In this document: piece after piece, positions 34,737 to 42,980 of the stretch
Numbering within the stretch: the first letter of the stretch is position 1
Layout: every line of letters starts with the position of its first letter
From: Deltaproteobacteria bacterium
Lineage (GTDB): Bacteria > Desulfobacterota > Desulfarculia > Adiutricales > Adiutricaceae
Assembly (NCBI GenBank): GCA_031257955.1
Contig: JAIRNQ010000352.1
Span: 1 to 51,478, forward strand
DNA: 51,478 bases
Direction of reading: 5' to 3'
The notes under the pieces: generated by a model
What the model saw: the letters and a program-made list of their open reading frames with translations, nothing else
The model's database searches: none
What the model was told of the DNA's origin: nothing
Made by a program: the position numbers and the translations under genes

Positions 34737-35918
34737 ATGCCAGACTTCAAGAAATTGATCCAAGAGGCCACTCCGGCCATGACGGCCATGAGGCGGGACA
34801 TCCACCGGCACCCGGAACTCGGTTACGAGGAGACTCGCACGGCAGCCTTAATTGAGGAATCCTTGGGGGCCCTGGAGGGGATGTCCACGGCCAGGATAAC
34901 CGGGACCGGCGTGGTGGGCGTTTTGGCCGGGGGCCGCCCAGGTCCTTGCCTCCTTCTGAGGGCCGACATCGACGCTTTGCCCATAGAGGAAGAAACGGGC
35001 CTCCCCTTCGCCTCGGAGAACCCCGGGGTAATGCACGCCTGCGGCCACGACGGCCACGCGGCCATTTTGGTGGCCGCGGCCAAGATCCTCTCGGAAATCA
35101 GGGACGAGCTTGCCGGCACGGTTAAGTTCGTCTTCGAGCCCAACGAGGAAGAGGTCGGGGCCCTGGCCATGATCGAAGCCGGGGTACTCGAAAACCCCAG
35201 GGTAGACGCGGCCGCCGCCCTCCACCTGTGGGCGAGTTTGCCGCTTGGCAAGATCTCGGTCGATGACGGGGTGACCTGGGCCGGCATGGACCATTTCACC
35301 ATAAAAGTTAAAGGCCGCGGTGGCCATACGGCCACGCCCCACGTGGCCGTGGACCCCATTTTGGTGGCCAGTCAGATAGTTGTTGGCCTTCAGGCTTTGC
35401 AAAGCCGGGAGCTGGATCCATTTTTGGCTTCGTCGTTGGTTTTTGGCCGGGTCACCGGCGGCCGGGCGGCTAACGTCATTCCCGACGAAGTTGAGCTTGA
35501 GGGGACCATCCGTTACCTGTTTGACGGTTCCGATGAAGGCCCCCATAAACCGAAAAAACGCCTGGTCGAGATCGCCAAGGGCCTGGCCGCTTCCTATCGA
35601 GCCCAAGCCGAGGTCGATTTTTACTGCTCCCAGCCGCCCATGTTCAACGATCCCCGCATGGCCGCTTTGGGCAGGGAAGCGGCCACCCAAACCCTGGGCC
35701 CGGGAGCGTTGATTCATTTTTTAAACATGGGCGGCGAGGACTTCTCCGAGTTTTCAGCCAGGGTGCCAAGCGTCATGGCCATGGTCGGGGCCGGCAGCGA
35801 AAAAACCGGCGGCTACGCCCACCACCACCCGAAATTTGACATCGACGAAGGGGCCCTGCCAATAGCCCTAGAATGGCTTCTACGGACCGCGACCAATTAT
35901 CTGGCACTCCCCCAGTAA
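34737..35918 (+). CDS. M20-family amidohydrolase (aminoacylase / N-deacylase type)
   Basis: 393 residues from the ATG at 34737 (GGAAGG upstream). It is a metal-dependent amidohydrolase of the IAA-amino-acid hydrolase/hippurate hydrolase group. Motifs are HRHPELGYEE (23-32), LLRADIDALPIEE (73-85), HACGHDGHAAIL (100-111) and FEPNEEEVGA (133-142); the dimerisation domain starts at about 185. It probably removes an acyl group from an amino-acid-like substrate. It could fill the place of DoeB/EutE, which deacetylates N-acetyl-diaminobutyrate, but that is inference. Its 3' end is copied into the tandem repeats downstream, and a decayed copy of the gene lies at 46.2-47.1 kb. Confidence 0.88.
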   Translation: MPDFKKLIQEATPAMTAMRRDIHRHPELGYEETRTAALIEESLGALEGMSTARITGTGVVGVLAGGRPGPCLLLRADIDALPIEEETGLPFASENPGVMHACGHDGHAAILVAAAKILSEIRDELAGTVKFVFEPNEEEVGALAMIEAGVLENPRVDAAAALHLWASLPLGKISVDDGVTWAGMDHFTIKVKGRGGHTATPHVAVDPILVASQIVVGLQALQSRELDPFLASSLVFGRVTGGRAANVIPDEVELEGTIRYLFDGSDEGPHKPKKRLVEIAKGLAASYRAQAEVDFYCSQPPMFNDPRMAALGREAATQTLGPGALIHFLNMGGEDFSEFSARVPSVMAMVGAGSEKTGGYAHHHPKFDIDEGALPIALEWLLRTATNYLALPQ

Positions 35919-35930
35919 TTTGGCCAAAAG

Positions 35931-36474
35931 ATCGCTTAGAACGCGCCTCAGGAGCCTTCAAAGGCCTTTCTGGAGGGTACCCCGTTTTCGTCCAGGGTTC
36001 CCATCCTCAAGGCCATGGCCATGGTTATGGTTATGACGCTGGGTCGGTTGCGAAAATTGAAAGCTTGGGCCCACCGACCGAAATATGCCCCCGGCGAAGG
36101 AGCCCCGCCAATGGGGCTAGAATCGCTTATACGGGACAAAGCCGCTTAACAGGTACACCCATAGCTATTTTGGCAAAAGATCGCTTAGAACGCGTCTCAG
36201 GGGCCTTCAAAGGCCTTTCTGGAGGATACCTTGTTTTCGTCCAGGGTTCCTATCCTCAAGGCCATGGCCATGGTTATGGATATGACGCTGGGTCGGTTGC
36301 GAAAACTGAAAGCTTGGGCCCACCGACCGAAATATGACCCCGGCAAAGGAGCCCCGCCAATGGGGCTAGAATCGCTTATACGGGACGAAGCCGCTTAGCC
36401 GGTACTCCCATAGCTATTTTGTCAAAAGATCGCTTAGAACGCGTCTCAGGGGCCTTCAAAGGCCTTTCTGGAGG
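35931..36474. repeat. 249-bp tandem repeat derived from the M20 gene's 3' end
   Basis: Units start at 35931, 36180 and (partial) 36429, where ATCGCTTAGA recurs at an exact 249-base period. Units one and two are nearly identical. The second half of each unit is recognisably the last 150 bases of the M20 gene, with a degenerate version of its ATGGCCATGG and CCACCGACCGAAAT segments. The repeat is open in one frame (83-codon period) but has no ribosome site. Confidence 0.92.
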
Positions 36475-36558
36475 GGACCTCTAATGCGCCATTCCCTTGG
36501 CCCCTCCCAAAGGACACGGGTGCCCCCGGGACCGGGTCGGCGGAGGATACGATAACCA

Positions 36559-37581
36559 ATGTCGGATAAACAACCCACAATATCGTCCAGGGCCAGGGAC
36601 ATCTCCCCCAGCCTGACCGACGTTTACTTGGCCCGCCGTCGCATAGCCCAGACCGTGAACCGCACGCCGTTGGTTCGCTCGGAACGCCTTAGCCGTTTGG
36701 CCGGCGCCGAGGTTTATTTGAAACTTGAGACGGTCCAGCCGACTGGAACGTTTAAGGTCAGGGGGGCGGCCAACAAACTTTTGTCTTTAACCGAGGCCGA
36801 GAAAAATCGGGGGGTCATTGCCTTTTCCACCGGCAACCACGGTCGGGCCGTGGCCAACGTGGCGAGAGATCTGGGAATTAATGCCGTGGTCTGCCTATCC
36901 GAGCGAGTTCCGGCCTTTAGGGTTCAGGCTTTAAGGGATCTGGGCGCCGAAGCCGTAATTTACGGGCGTAGCCAGGATGAGGCTTACGCCAAAGCCTTGG
37001 AGATAAGGGATAGCCGTAACTTGACCATGGTGGCCCCCTTTGACGATCCCCAGGTGATTTGCGGCCAAGGAACATTGGCTTTGGAAGTGTTTGAGGATTT
37101 GCCCACAACGGCCACGGTTCTGATCCCTCTTTCCGGGGGCGGGCTCTTTTCCGGGGTGGCCCTGGCCGCCAAGGCCATCAACCCGAAGGTATCGGCCATC
37201 GGGGTTTCCATGGAAGTAGCCCCGGCCATGGTCCGCTCCCTTGAGGCTGGCCGGCCTGTTGAGATTGAGGAAGTCGATAGCTTGGCCGACGCCCTTTTGG
37301 GCGGCATAGGCTTAGACAACCGCTATACCTTCGAGCTGACCAAACGACATATCGATAAGGCCGTTTTGGTTTCCGAAGATCAAATCGGTCGGGCCATGGC
37401 CTCAGCCTTTCGTTTCGAGCGACTCTGCCTAGAAGGTTCCGGGGCGGTGGGCTTGGCCGCCTTGGAAAGCGGCCTTCTGGGGCCCTCTGGTTCGATTCCG
37501 GGCCCTATCGTTATCGTCGTCAGCGGCGGGAACGTCGACCCCGACCTGCTCGTAGAGCAAATCAAAAACTATGGCCCTTAA
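36559..37581 (+). CDS. PLP-dependent threonine/serine dehydratase family, EutB-like
   Basis: A 340-residue fold-type II PLP enzyme. The PLP lysine is Lys66 in PTGTFKVRGAANKL. The phosphate loop is PLSGGGLFSG, and STGNHGRAVANVAR is the Asn loop. Several stretches, such as DVYLARRRIAQTVNRTPLVRS, GRSQDEAYAKAL and LADALLGGIGLDNRYTFEL, follow EutB (hydroxyectoine utilisation dehydratase) more closely than catabolic threonine dehydratase. There is no C-terminal ACT regulatory domain. The enamine/imine product would be handled by RidA at 38907. The exact substrate is unknown. Confidence 0.85.
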   Translation: MSDKQPTISSRARDISPSLTDVYLARRRIAQTVNRTPLVRSERLSRLAGAEVYLKLETVQPTGTFKVRGAANKLLSLTEAEKNRGVIAFSTGNHGRAVANVARDLGINAVVCLSERVPAFRVQALRDLGAEAVIYGRSQDEAYAKALEIRDSRNLTMVAPFDDPQVICGQGTLALEVFEDLPTTATVLIPLSGGGLFSGVALAAKAINPKVSAIGVSMEVAPAMVRSLEAGRPVEIEEVDSLADALLGGIGLDNRYTFELTKRHIDKAVLVSEDQIGRAMASAFRFERLCLEGSGAVGLAALESGLLGPSGSIPGPIVIVVSGGNVDPDLLVEQIKNYGP

Positions 37582-37692
37582 GCCATAGGTCTACCTCTAG
37601 CCGTAAGACAAAAAATTCAACTTGCCCCCCGGGTTGCCCCGGAAAGGCGACGTGGGGGGCCATTAGGGAGATAGTCAAGGAGGTCATGGCGC

Positions 37693-38871
37693 GTGAACGA
37701 CAATCCAGTTTTTTCCTTGGAAGAGTATTTGGGGCGATTGGCCAAGACCAGGGAATCGATGTACCGGCGGGGAATTGAGGTTCTGCTGGTGACGGACCCC
37801 TCAAACATGAATTACCTTACGGGTTACGATGGCTGGTCATTTTATGTCCACCAGGGTCTTTTGGTCTTGATGGACCGCGAGGAACCGGTTTGGTTTGGAC
37901 GCATGCAGGATTCCAACGGGGCCAAGTTAACCACTTGGCTGTCGGACGAAAGCGTGAGAGGCTATGAGGACCATTACGTTCAGTCGAATCTGAGACACCC
38001 GATGGAGTTCGTCGTTAAACTACTGAAGGAATATGGGGCGGACAAGAGACGCCTGGGCGTTGAGAGCGATAATTATTACTTTACGGGAAAGTGCCTCCAG
38101 ACCCTTACGGCCAATCTCCCGGGCGTCGAAATCCTAGACGCCAACCTCGTGGTCAACTGGGAGCGGCTAATTAAGTCGCCGGCGGAAATCGCTTATATGC
38201 GGCAAGCAGCTCGCATTGTCGAAAAGGCCATGGCCACGGCCATGGAGACCATAGACGTGGGGGTGAGGGAAGGGGTGGCCGCCGGCGAGGTGCTAAAAAC
38301 CCAGCTCTCCGGGACCGACGAATTTACCGGCGACTACGCCGCTATCATGCCCATCATGCCCTCGGGCCGAAGGACTTCCACCGCCCATCTCTCTTGGGTT
38401 GATCGCCGTTACGAAAAGGGCGATCTGGTGTTGTTGGAGCTGGCCGGAAACGTCCGCCGTTACCACGCGCCACTGTCGCGCACCCTATTCATAGGGACTC
38501 CGCCCTCGGAACTGTTGGACGTGGCCAAAGGGGTAATCGATGGCCTAAACCGGGTGCTGGATTTTATAAAACCCGGGGTGACCGGGGAAGAGGTCGAGGC
38601 CCAGTGGCGCCGTTCCATCGCCGGGACCAAAGTGGTTAAGGAATCTCGAATCGGTTATGCCTTTGGTTTGAGCTATCCCCCGGATTGGGGCGAGAGAACC
38701 CTTAGCCTAAGGCCCGGGGACAAAAACGTTCTGGTGCCCGGGGTCAGCGTTCACGTCATGCCCGGCGTCTGGCTTGACGAATTCGGTTTCGAATGTAGCG
38801 AGCCCATAGTAGTGACCGAGCGGGGTTGCGAGTGTTTGGTGAATTATCCCAGGAAACTGGCCATAAAATAA
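37693..38871 (+). CDS. M24-family hydrolase, ectoine hydrolase (DoeA/EutD)-like, copy 2
   Basis: A 392-residue paralogue of the protein at 33441. LVTDPSNMNYLTGYDGWSFYVHQ, LAGNVRRYHAPLSRTLFIG and SYPPDWGERTLSLRPGD are conserved, and the C-terminal VVTERGCECLVNYPRKL is even closer to DoeA as I remember it. GTG at 37693 is the start, because AAGGAGG (37676-37682) is at the right distance; an out-of-frame ATG at 37686 is too close. The two copies differ at many positions, so they probably act on different substrates or form a heteromer. A strong terminator follows directly. Confidence 0.82.
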   Translation: MNDNPVFSLEEYLGRLAKTRESMYRRGIEVLLVTDPSNMNYLTGYDGWSFYVHQGLLVLMDREEPVWFGRMQDSNGAKLTTWLSDESVRGYEDHYVQSNLRHPMEFVVKLLKEYGADKRRLGVESDNYYFTGKCLQTLTANLPGVEILDANLVVNWERLIKSPAEIAYMRQAARIVEKAMATAMETIDVGVREGVAAGEVLKTQLSGTDEFTGDYAAIMPIMPSGRRTSTAHLSWVDRRYEKGDLVLLELAGNVRRYHAPLSRTLFIGTPPSELLDVAKGVIDGLNRVLDFIKPGVTGEEVEAQWRRSIAGTKVVKESRIGYAFGLSYPPDWGERTLSLRPGDKNVLVPGVSVHVMPGVWLDEFGFECSEPIVVTERGCECLVNYPRKLAIK

Positions 38872-38896
38872 AAGCCGCGACTGGCGCGGCTTTTTT
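38871..38896 (+). terminator. intrinsic terminator after the second M24 gene
   Basis: AAAGCCGCG (38871-38879) pairs with CGCGGCTTT (38885-38893), with a 5-base loop, followed by six T. It overlaps the stop codon of the M24 gene and lies just before the ribosome site of ridA, so it could attenuate readthrough into ridA. Confidence 0.88.
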
Positions 38897-38906
38897 GGGA
38901 GGAAAG

Positions 38907-39290
38907 ATGCCTAAGATTGAAACTATATACACGCCCTTGGCCCCGCCGCCGGGCCCCTACGCCCAGGCCATCAAGTATGGGGGTTTGGTGTTCGCCTCTG
39001 GCCAGACCCCTGAGGATCCGGCCACGGGAGAACCAGTGAGGGGAACCGTCGCCGAGCAGACTAGGCTTGTCTTACACAACCTCAAAGCGATTTTGGAAGC
39101 CGCCGATTCCGGGTTGGATAAGGTTCTTAAAGTTACCATCTTTCTGAGTGACATTAAACATAAGCCGGAAATGAACGCCGTTTATAAGGAGTTCTTCCCA
39201 ACCAACCCTCCGGCTCGCATCGCCTTGGCTGCCGCCGGCCTCGACGATGGCCTGGACGTGGAGATCGAACTTATTGCCGCAGCCGACTGA
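38907..39290 (+). CDS. ridA: RidA-family enamine/imine deaminase
   Basis: 127 residues from the ATG at 38907, with GGAGGAAAG upstream. Motifs are PPPGPYAQAIKYGGLVFASGQTPEDP, the KVTIFLSDIKHKPEMNAVYKEFF segment, and PARIALAAAGLDDGLDVEIELIAA with the conserved Arg that binds the imine. RidA hydrolyses reactive enamines/imines released by PLP dehydratases, which fits the dehydratase gene 1.3 kb upstream. The gene lies beyond a terminator, so it may be expressed at a lower or separate level. Confidence 0.95.
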   Translation: MPKIETIYTPLAPPPGPYAQAIKYGGLVFASGQTPEDPATGEPVRGTVAEQTRLVLHNLKAILEAADSGLDKVLKVTIFLSDIKHKPEMNAVYKEFFPTNPPARIALAAAGLDDGLDVEIELIAAAD

Positions 39291-39305
39291 AAGGTCGGTT
39301 TTTTT
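39283..39305 (+). terminator. intrinsic terminator at the end of ridA
   Basis: CCGAC(T) pairs with (G)GTCGG around a GAAA loop and is followed by seven T (39299-39305). It overlaps the ridA stop codon. The convergent racemase-like gene ends at 39322. Confidence 0.8.
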
Positions 39306-39321
39306 ATGACGGCCGTGGCCA

Positions 39322-40059
39322 TCAATAGAAACCGGTAAAGTCTTTGCGAAAGGCCGCGGATTGGAAGTTGTCGATCATGGTCACGAAATCAAAAACCGGT
39401 AGCCCCACTGCCCGCTGGACAGCGGTGGCGTAAGGCGGGAGCATGGAACACTCCAAGAGAACGGCTTTTATTGCTGGATCACCGGCAACCGTCCGCTGGG
39501 TAAGGTCGGTTAGGTAACGCCTTATGGGATCCGGCTTAAGGCGAAGAGTGTTGTCCAAGGCCGGTCCCTTGAAATCGGGACACCCTTCCAGCCCCCTAAC
39601 CACGGCGACCTCCGGGTTTTTCATCCCAGCCAGCGTCAGCAGCTCACGGTCGAACTTTTGGCCGTTCGCCGTAATTACCGCGATCTTGTCACCCTCGGCC
39701 AGAACGGTCTCGATTAACGGTAACTGCAGAAGGCTCGAAAGGCCCACGGTAACGTTTACCGAAGAGGCCACGGCCTTCTGAAATTTAAGCATGAAACCGC
39801 AATCGCTGGTGATGAACCTGACCCCGTGGGCGGCCAATTCCTTGGCTGTCTTTACAACCGCCTCGGTGTTGGTCGGGTCGAAGTGGTTGATCAATCTCTC
39901 AACTGTCACCCCCGTCACCGTCCGGTAGAGAACGGGATATTTATAAGTGCTGGCGTTACCAACGTCCCCGGGGATGAAGGGTGTCGGCGAATCGATAAGG
40001 ATAATGCCAACGGCGTGGCCGTAGCTGTCTGCGCCCGGCCGAGCGACGAATTCTTCCAT
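39322..40059 (-). CDS. Asp/Glu/hydantoin racemase-superfamily protein
   Basis: A 245-residue protein with two candidate catalytic cysteines in the usual places: Cys in HGVRFITSDCGFM (about residue 87) and Cys in AVLLECSMLPPYA (about 204). This superfamily covers Asp/Glu and hydantoin racemases, maleate isomerase and arylmalonate decarboxylase; in ectoine loci EutA belongs to the same superfamily. It may racemise or isomerise an intermediate. It follows dctP on the minus strand with 90 bases between, so it probably shares the regulated dctP promoter. Confidence 0.8.
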   Translation of the reverse strand: MEEFVARPGADSYGHAVGIILIDSPTPFIPGDVGNASTYKYPVLYRTVTGVTVERLINHFDPTNTEAVVKTAKELAAHGVRFITSDCGFMLKFQKAVASSVNVTVGLSSLLQLPLIETVLAEGDKIAVITANGQKFDRELLTLAGMKNPEVAVVRGLEGCPDFKGPALDNTLRLKPDPIRRYLTDLTQRTVAGDPAIKAVLLECSMLPPYATAVQRAVGLPVFDFVTMIDNFQSAAFRKDFTGFY

Positions 40060-40115
40060 GGCCTCACGCTATCCTCGGGCCAAAGGCGGCCGTTGGGCCG
40101 CCCAGCCCTGATGGT

Positions 40116-40135
40116 CCGGGCCGGAAGCCGGCCCG
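40116..40135. other. GC hairpin between dctP and the racemase-like gene
   Basis: CCGGGCCGG pairs with CCGGCCCGG across a two-to-three-base loop. There is no U-run. It could lower expression of the downstream racemase-like gene relative to the abundant binding protein, as is usual for transporter operons. Confidence 0.5.
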
Positions 40136-40149
40136 GATAGATGGTTTGG

Positions 40150-41163
40150 TTACTTGCCTTCCAGGGTTTTGATTTCTTTTTTCAGCTCGGTCAAAAGCTT
40201 CTCGCCTTCGGGTCCAGCCATTTCTATAAACAGCTTCTCGGACGGGGTGGCCAGGGCCACAAACTTGTCCCGCTCCTCGTCGGTCAGATCGTAGAAGATC
40301 ATGTTTGGGCGCTCTTTGAGCATCTTGGCCTTATCGGCTTCATTGATTTTGTCGCCCTCTTCGATGATGTAGGCAATGGCTTCCGTGGCCGAAAGGCGCA
40401 CGGCTTCTTGCTCGGCCGGGGTTAGGGAGTTGAACCATTCGAGGTTGGCCACGAAGGCCGAGGCGAAGGGGATCTCGAAGGCGTTGGTCATGTAATCTTG
40501 CTGCTCGTAGAAGCTCATTTCTTCATGAGCGAAGTAAGGCTGGATGTTGGCGTCGATTTGTTTCAGCTGAAGAGCGCTGTAGATCTCGGCGTAAGGGACA
40601 TGCTGGGGATTGGCCCCGTAGCTTTTGTAAACTTCGGCCAATAAAGGGTCAGCCATGACCCGAATGCGTAAGTTTTTAAAGTCTTCCGGAGTCTTAAGGG
40701 GTTTGTTGGAAGACCAGATCTGCCAGCCTTCGGGGAAGACCGACAGGAGCTTCATGCCTTTCTCGTCGATGGCCTTACCCAGAATCTCGTATAGGGCCGG
40801 GCTCGATTCCATGATTTTGGAGTTCACGGCGTTATCCCTGGACCAAACGAAGGGCACGGCGAAAATCCTGATCATCGGAATGAAGACGCCAATGTTTGAG
40901 CAGGTGATGTCAAAATTAATGACCCCGTTCATGACCTGCTCGGCTTGATCTTGGGCGTCTCCCAGAACCCCAACCGGATATATCTCAACGTTCCAGTCAG
41001 GGAGCCGCTTTTCAACCCTTTCCTTGAAGTTTTTGGCGTAAAGGTCTTCCATTCCGCCGGTGATTTCTTCATGGGCCAATTTGATGTCAACCGCCAAGGC
41101 CGGTCCGGCGAACAGGGCCAAACCCACTAGACAGAACATCAAACAATAAACGATCTTTCGCAT
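40150..41163 (-). CDS. TRAP transporter substrate-binding protein (DctP family, TeaA/UehA-like)
   Basis: A 337-residue periplasmic binding protein. A Sec signal peptide is clear (MRKIVYCLMFCLVGLALFAG, cut after PALA at about 24). NLRIRVMADPLLAEVYKSYGANPQHVPYAEIYSALQL contains the conserved DctP Arg that binds the substrate carboxylate. FIEMAGPEGEKLL near the C-terminus and the ADPLLAEVYK segment resemble TeaA, the ectoine-binding protein, as I remember it. GGAGG lies before the ATG. It pairs with DctQ/DctM at 30.1-32.1 kb though it is transcribed the other way; a shared operator joins the two promoters. Confidence 0.92.
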   Translation of the reverse strand: MRKIVYCLMFCLVGLALFAGPALAVDIKLAHEEITGGMEDLYAKNFKERVEKRLPDWNVEIYPVGVLGDAQDQAEQVMNGVINFDITCSNIGVFIPMIRIFAVPFVWSRDNAVNSKIMESSPALYEILGKAIDEKGMKLLSVFPEGWQIWSSNKPLKTPEDFKNLRIRVMADPLLAEVYKSYGANPQHVPYAEIYSALQLKQIDANIQPYFAHEEMSFYEQQDYMTNAFEIPFASAFVANLEWFNSLTPAEQEAVRLSATEAIAYIIEEGDKINEADKAKMLKERPNMIFYDLTDEERDKFVALATPSEKLFIEMAGPEGEKLLTELKKEIKTLEGK

Positions 41164-41354
41164 AAAAACCTCCGATTTTGGTTACGCGCTTGGAAAACAG
41201 TTTCCATTTTATAAGCGAAATACTATCTCCTTTGATTCTGCGCCATGTGGCCAAGTTCTCGCCATTGTCCATAGGCTAATCGATTCGTTCGCAAAATATC
41301 GCGCCCGACCCGGAGATCGAGAGTACCGGGTCGAGGGAGAAAACGGGCAAACGT

Positions 41355-41416
41355 TCACTATATGTGACGAATATTCATTATAAGAATAGAATAAACCAAA
41401 CACAAACCTCTGTCAA
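41355..41416 (-). promoter_or_regulatory. dctP promoter with TCAC-N5-GTGA operator
   Basis: On the minus strand TTGACA (41416-41411), 17 bases, TATTCT (41393-41388) form a promoter; a TATAAT also lies a little further in. The palindrome TCACTATATGTGA occupies 41367-41355, exactly 20 bases after the -10, the same spacing as at the 28.8-kb promoter. The leader to dctP is about 215 bases. Confidence 0.72.
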
Positions 41417-41656
41417 GGTTTTTTTGGCGAAAAGGAAATTACACAAGCGTAACCATTTTCCGATAATAATTCGCAACGTTATTGAACAAGGGAAAGTTGA
41501 TTATACTTTTAACGATTATTTTAGCCCAGAGTTTAATCCTCATTTTCAAATTCAAAGTTAGGCTAGCTTATTGGCCATCGAATAACAAAAAATTGCCGAT
41601 TCTTGTCTGGACGATTATTTCAGTTCAAAAGTAACCCAACTGTCATTATGGATATT

Positions 41657-41721
41657 ACCCGGTTAAAGTGTACCAGTCTGGACTATTCCTTATTGAGAAA
41701 TCACCCGGTTAAAGTGTACCA
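41657..41721. repeat. direct repeat of a 19-bp IS-terminus-like sequence
   Basis: ACCCGGTTAAAGTGTACCA occurs at 41657-41675 and again at 41703-41721. Such short repeats near an end are typical of IS elements whose ends carry several transposase sites. No transposase gene is left beside them. Confidence 0.55.
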
Positions 41722-41757
41722 CCTCAGAGTTACTTCCCCGTTGTGTTTTACAGGTGT

Positions 41758-41928
41758 CACATTACAATAGAAATGTCACACAATATTCCCTAAATAACGC
41801 AACAGATGAATATGCTTAATTACTCTTTAGTTTTTCTGTCAATAATTATTGAGTAACTAATGAAAAAGACGAGGATAATATTGCATTAGAAATGTCATCT
41901 TTCCGTTAACATTACAATAGAAATGTCC
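41758..41928. repeat. repeated ATTACAATAGAAATGTC motifs (IS21-like terminus)
   Basis: ATTACAATAGAAATGTC is found at 41761-41777 and 41911-41927, with a shorter ATTAGAAATGTC near 41885. Multiple short direct repeats of this kind are typical of IS21-family ends, as I remember them. Only an end remains; istA and istB are absent. Confidence 0.5.
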
Positions 41929-41992
41929 TACACTACCTCCTGGTCCAAACCATCATTGAAGATCACCCTTTCAATCAGCCAGGAGTTGAACT

Positions 41993-42136
41993 TTGGCACA
42001 CAAACCCAAGCCTACCTCTTTCCAGAAGAGCTTGGAGAAGAAGCGACAACTCAGCCAGCTCCAAGACAAGGAACGAATCGACACGATTGTCCAGGCGGCC
42101 AATCGAGTCATACTAAACTCTAGCCTGACTTTTTAA
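41993..42136 (+). CDS. possible short protein next to the IS remnant
   Basis: A TTG-initiated frame of 47 residues with AGGAG at 41981-41985. The product is hydrophilic and helical with many Lys and Gln (HKPKPTSFQKSLEKKRQLSQ). It may belong to the IS-like element. There is no recognised family, and it could be chance. Confidence 0.3.
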   Translation: MAHKPKPTSFQKSLEKKRQLSQLQDKERIDTIVQAANRVILNSSLTF

Positions 42137-42254
42137 ACCTAGAACAAAGCTGTTTAATTGCTTGCGCATGCACACATCATAAAATCTCCGAAAACCTGTA
42201 CATGCAATAATCTTGGCCATATTTATTTAGAGTATATATGTAAAACATTATTTG

Positions 42255-42276
42255 TATATGTACAAATGTACATATA
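42255..42276. repeat. perfect 10-bp palindrome in AT-rich DNA
   Basis: TATATGTACA (42255-42264) and TGTACATATA (42267-42276) are perfect complements separated by AA. It could be an operator or a hairpin; no gene is close enough to tell. Confidence 0.5.
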
Positions 42277-42980
42277 ATTTTAGATTACAACTTATAGAGT
42301 TCAATAGACCTGACGCTAACCATTCAATTTATCAAAAATGGCCAATAAAAAATTACAGAGATAACTATTCGTGGATGCGTCTTAGAACAAAAAACTTACA
42401 AAATTTAAGTTTTATACAGTAAAAGAAGTTAAAATAAAGATCTAATATAAGCATAAAAAGTATAAATATAAAATTTTGAGATATATATTTCAGCAAGAGC
42501 TGACGCCTTTTGTGTTTACTGTAGTAAGAATAACTTGATATATTAATAAATCGTACTATTACGTAAATCATTACGCATTCATCGTATTCTTTGTTAGAAT
42601 ATTTTCATAATACAAGCGGTATACTTGGTGTGAGAATTTCAAGGGGAGATTGGTATACTATATCATGAGAATAATATACGAAAATAGCATACATTTTCTT
42701 GAGAAAATCTACAGGGTAAAGAGTATAGCTTGACGACGTAAAATGGGGCACAAGGGATAAGGAGCGACAATCTTGATTGGCGGCGAAAAAGGGGAGACAG
42801 GGGACATGGACGGCGGATTCGCAAAAAACCTAAGATATCGGCAATAGCGAGACTTATAAGTTTATACTCAATTACATAGAGCGCAAACTACTAGGAAAAT
42901 TGACTTATTGCGAAAGCATCATGAACGGCGAGGTATAATTAGGGCATGTGAAAAAATAATTGCGGCACTTTCATTTTCGA

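Larger units (their letters stand above)
41417..42980. other. AT-rich region with insertion-sequence remnants
   Basis: About 1.5 kb of strongly AT-rich DNA between dctP and the defence remnants. It holds two sets of short terminal-type repeats (41657-41721 and 41758-41928), one short possible gene (41993-42136) and a perfect palindrome (42255-42276). Beyond 42280 I find only short chance frames. It looks like the debris of several insertions. Confidence 0.55.

Noticed and set aside
35873..36337. A 154-codon frame through the 249-bp repeat
   Set aside because: It begins inside the M20 gene without a ribosome site and is explained by the repeat. Kept only as a test in the findings.
41364..41561. 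A 65-codon plus-strand frame over the dctP promoter
   Set aside because: It covers the promoter and operator of the opposite strand, and no ribosome site or family is seen.
42365..42571. A hydrophobic 68-codon minus-strand frame
   Set aside because: The Ile/Leu/Phe/Lys-rich product is what very AT-rich DNA gives by chance; no ribosome site or family.
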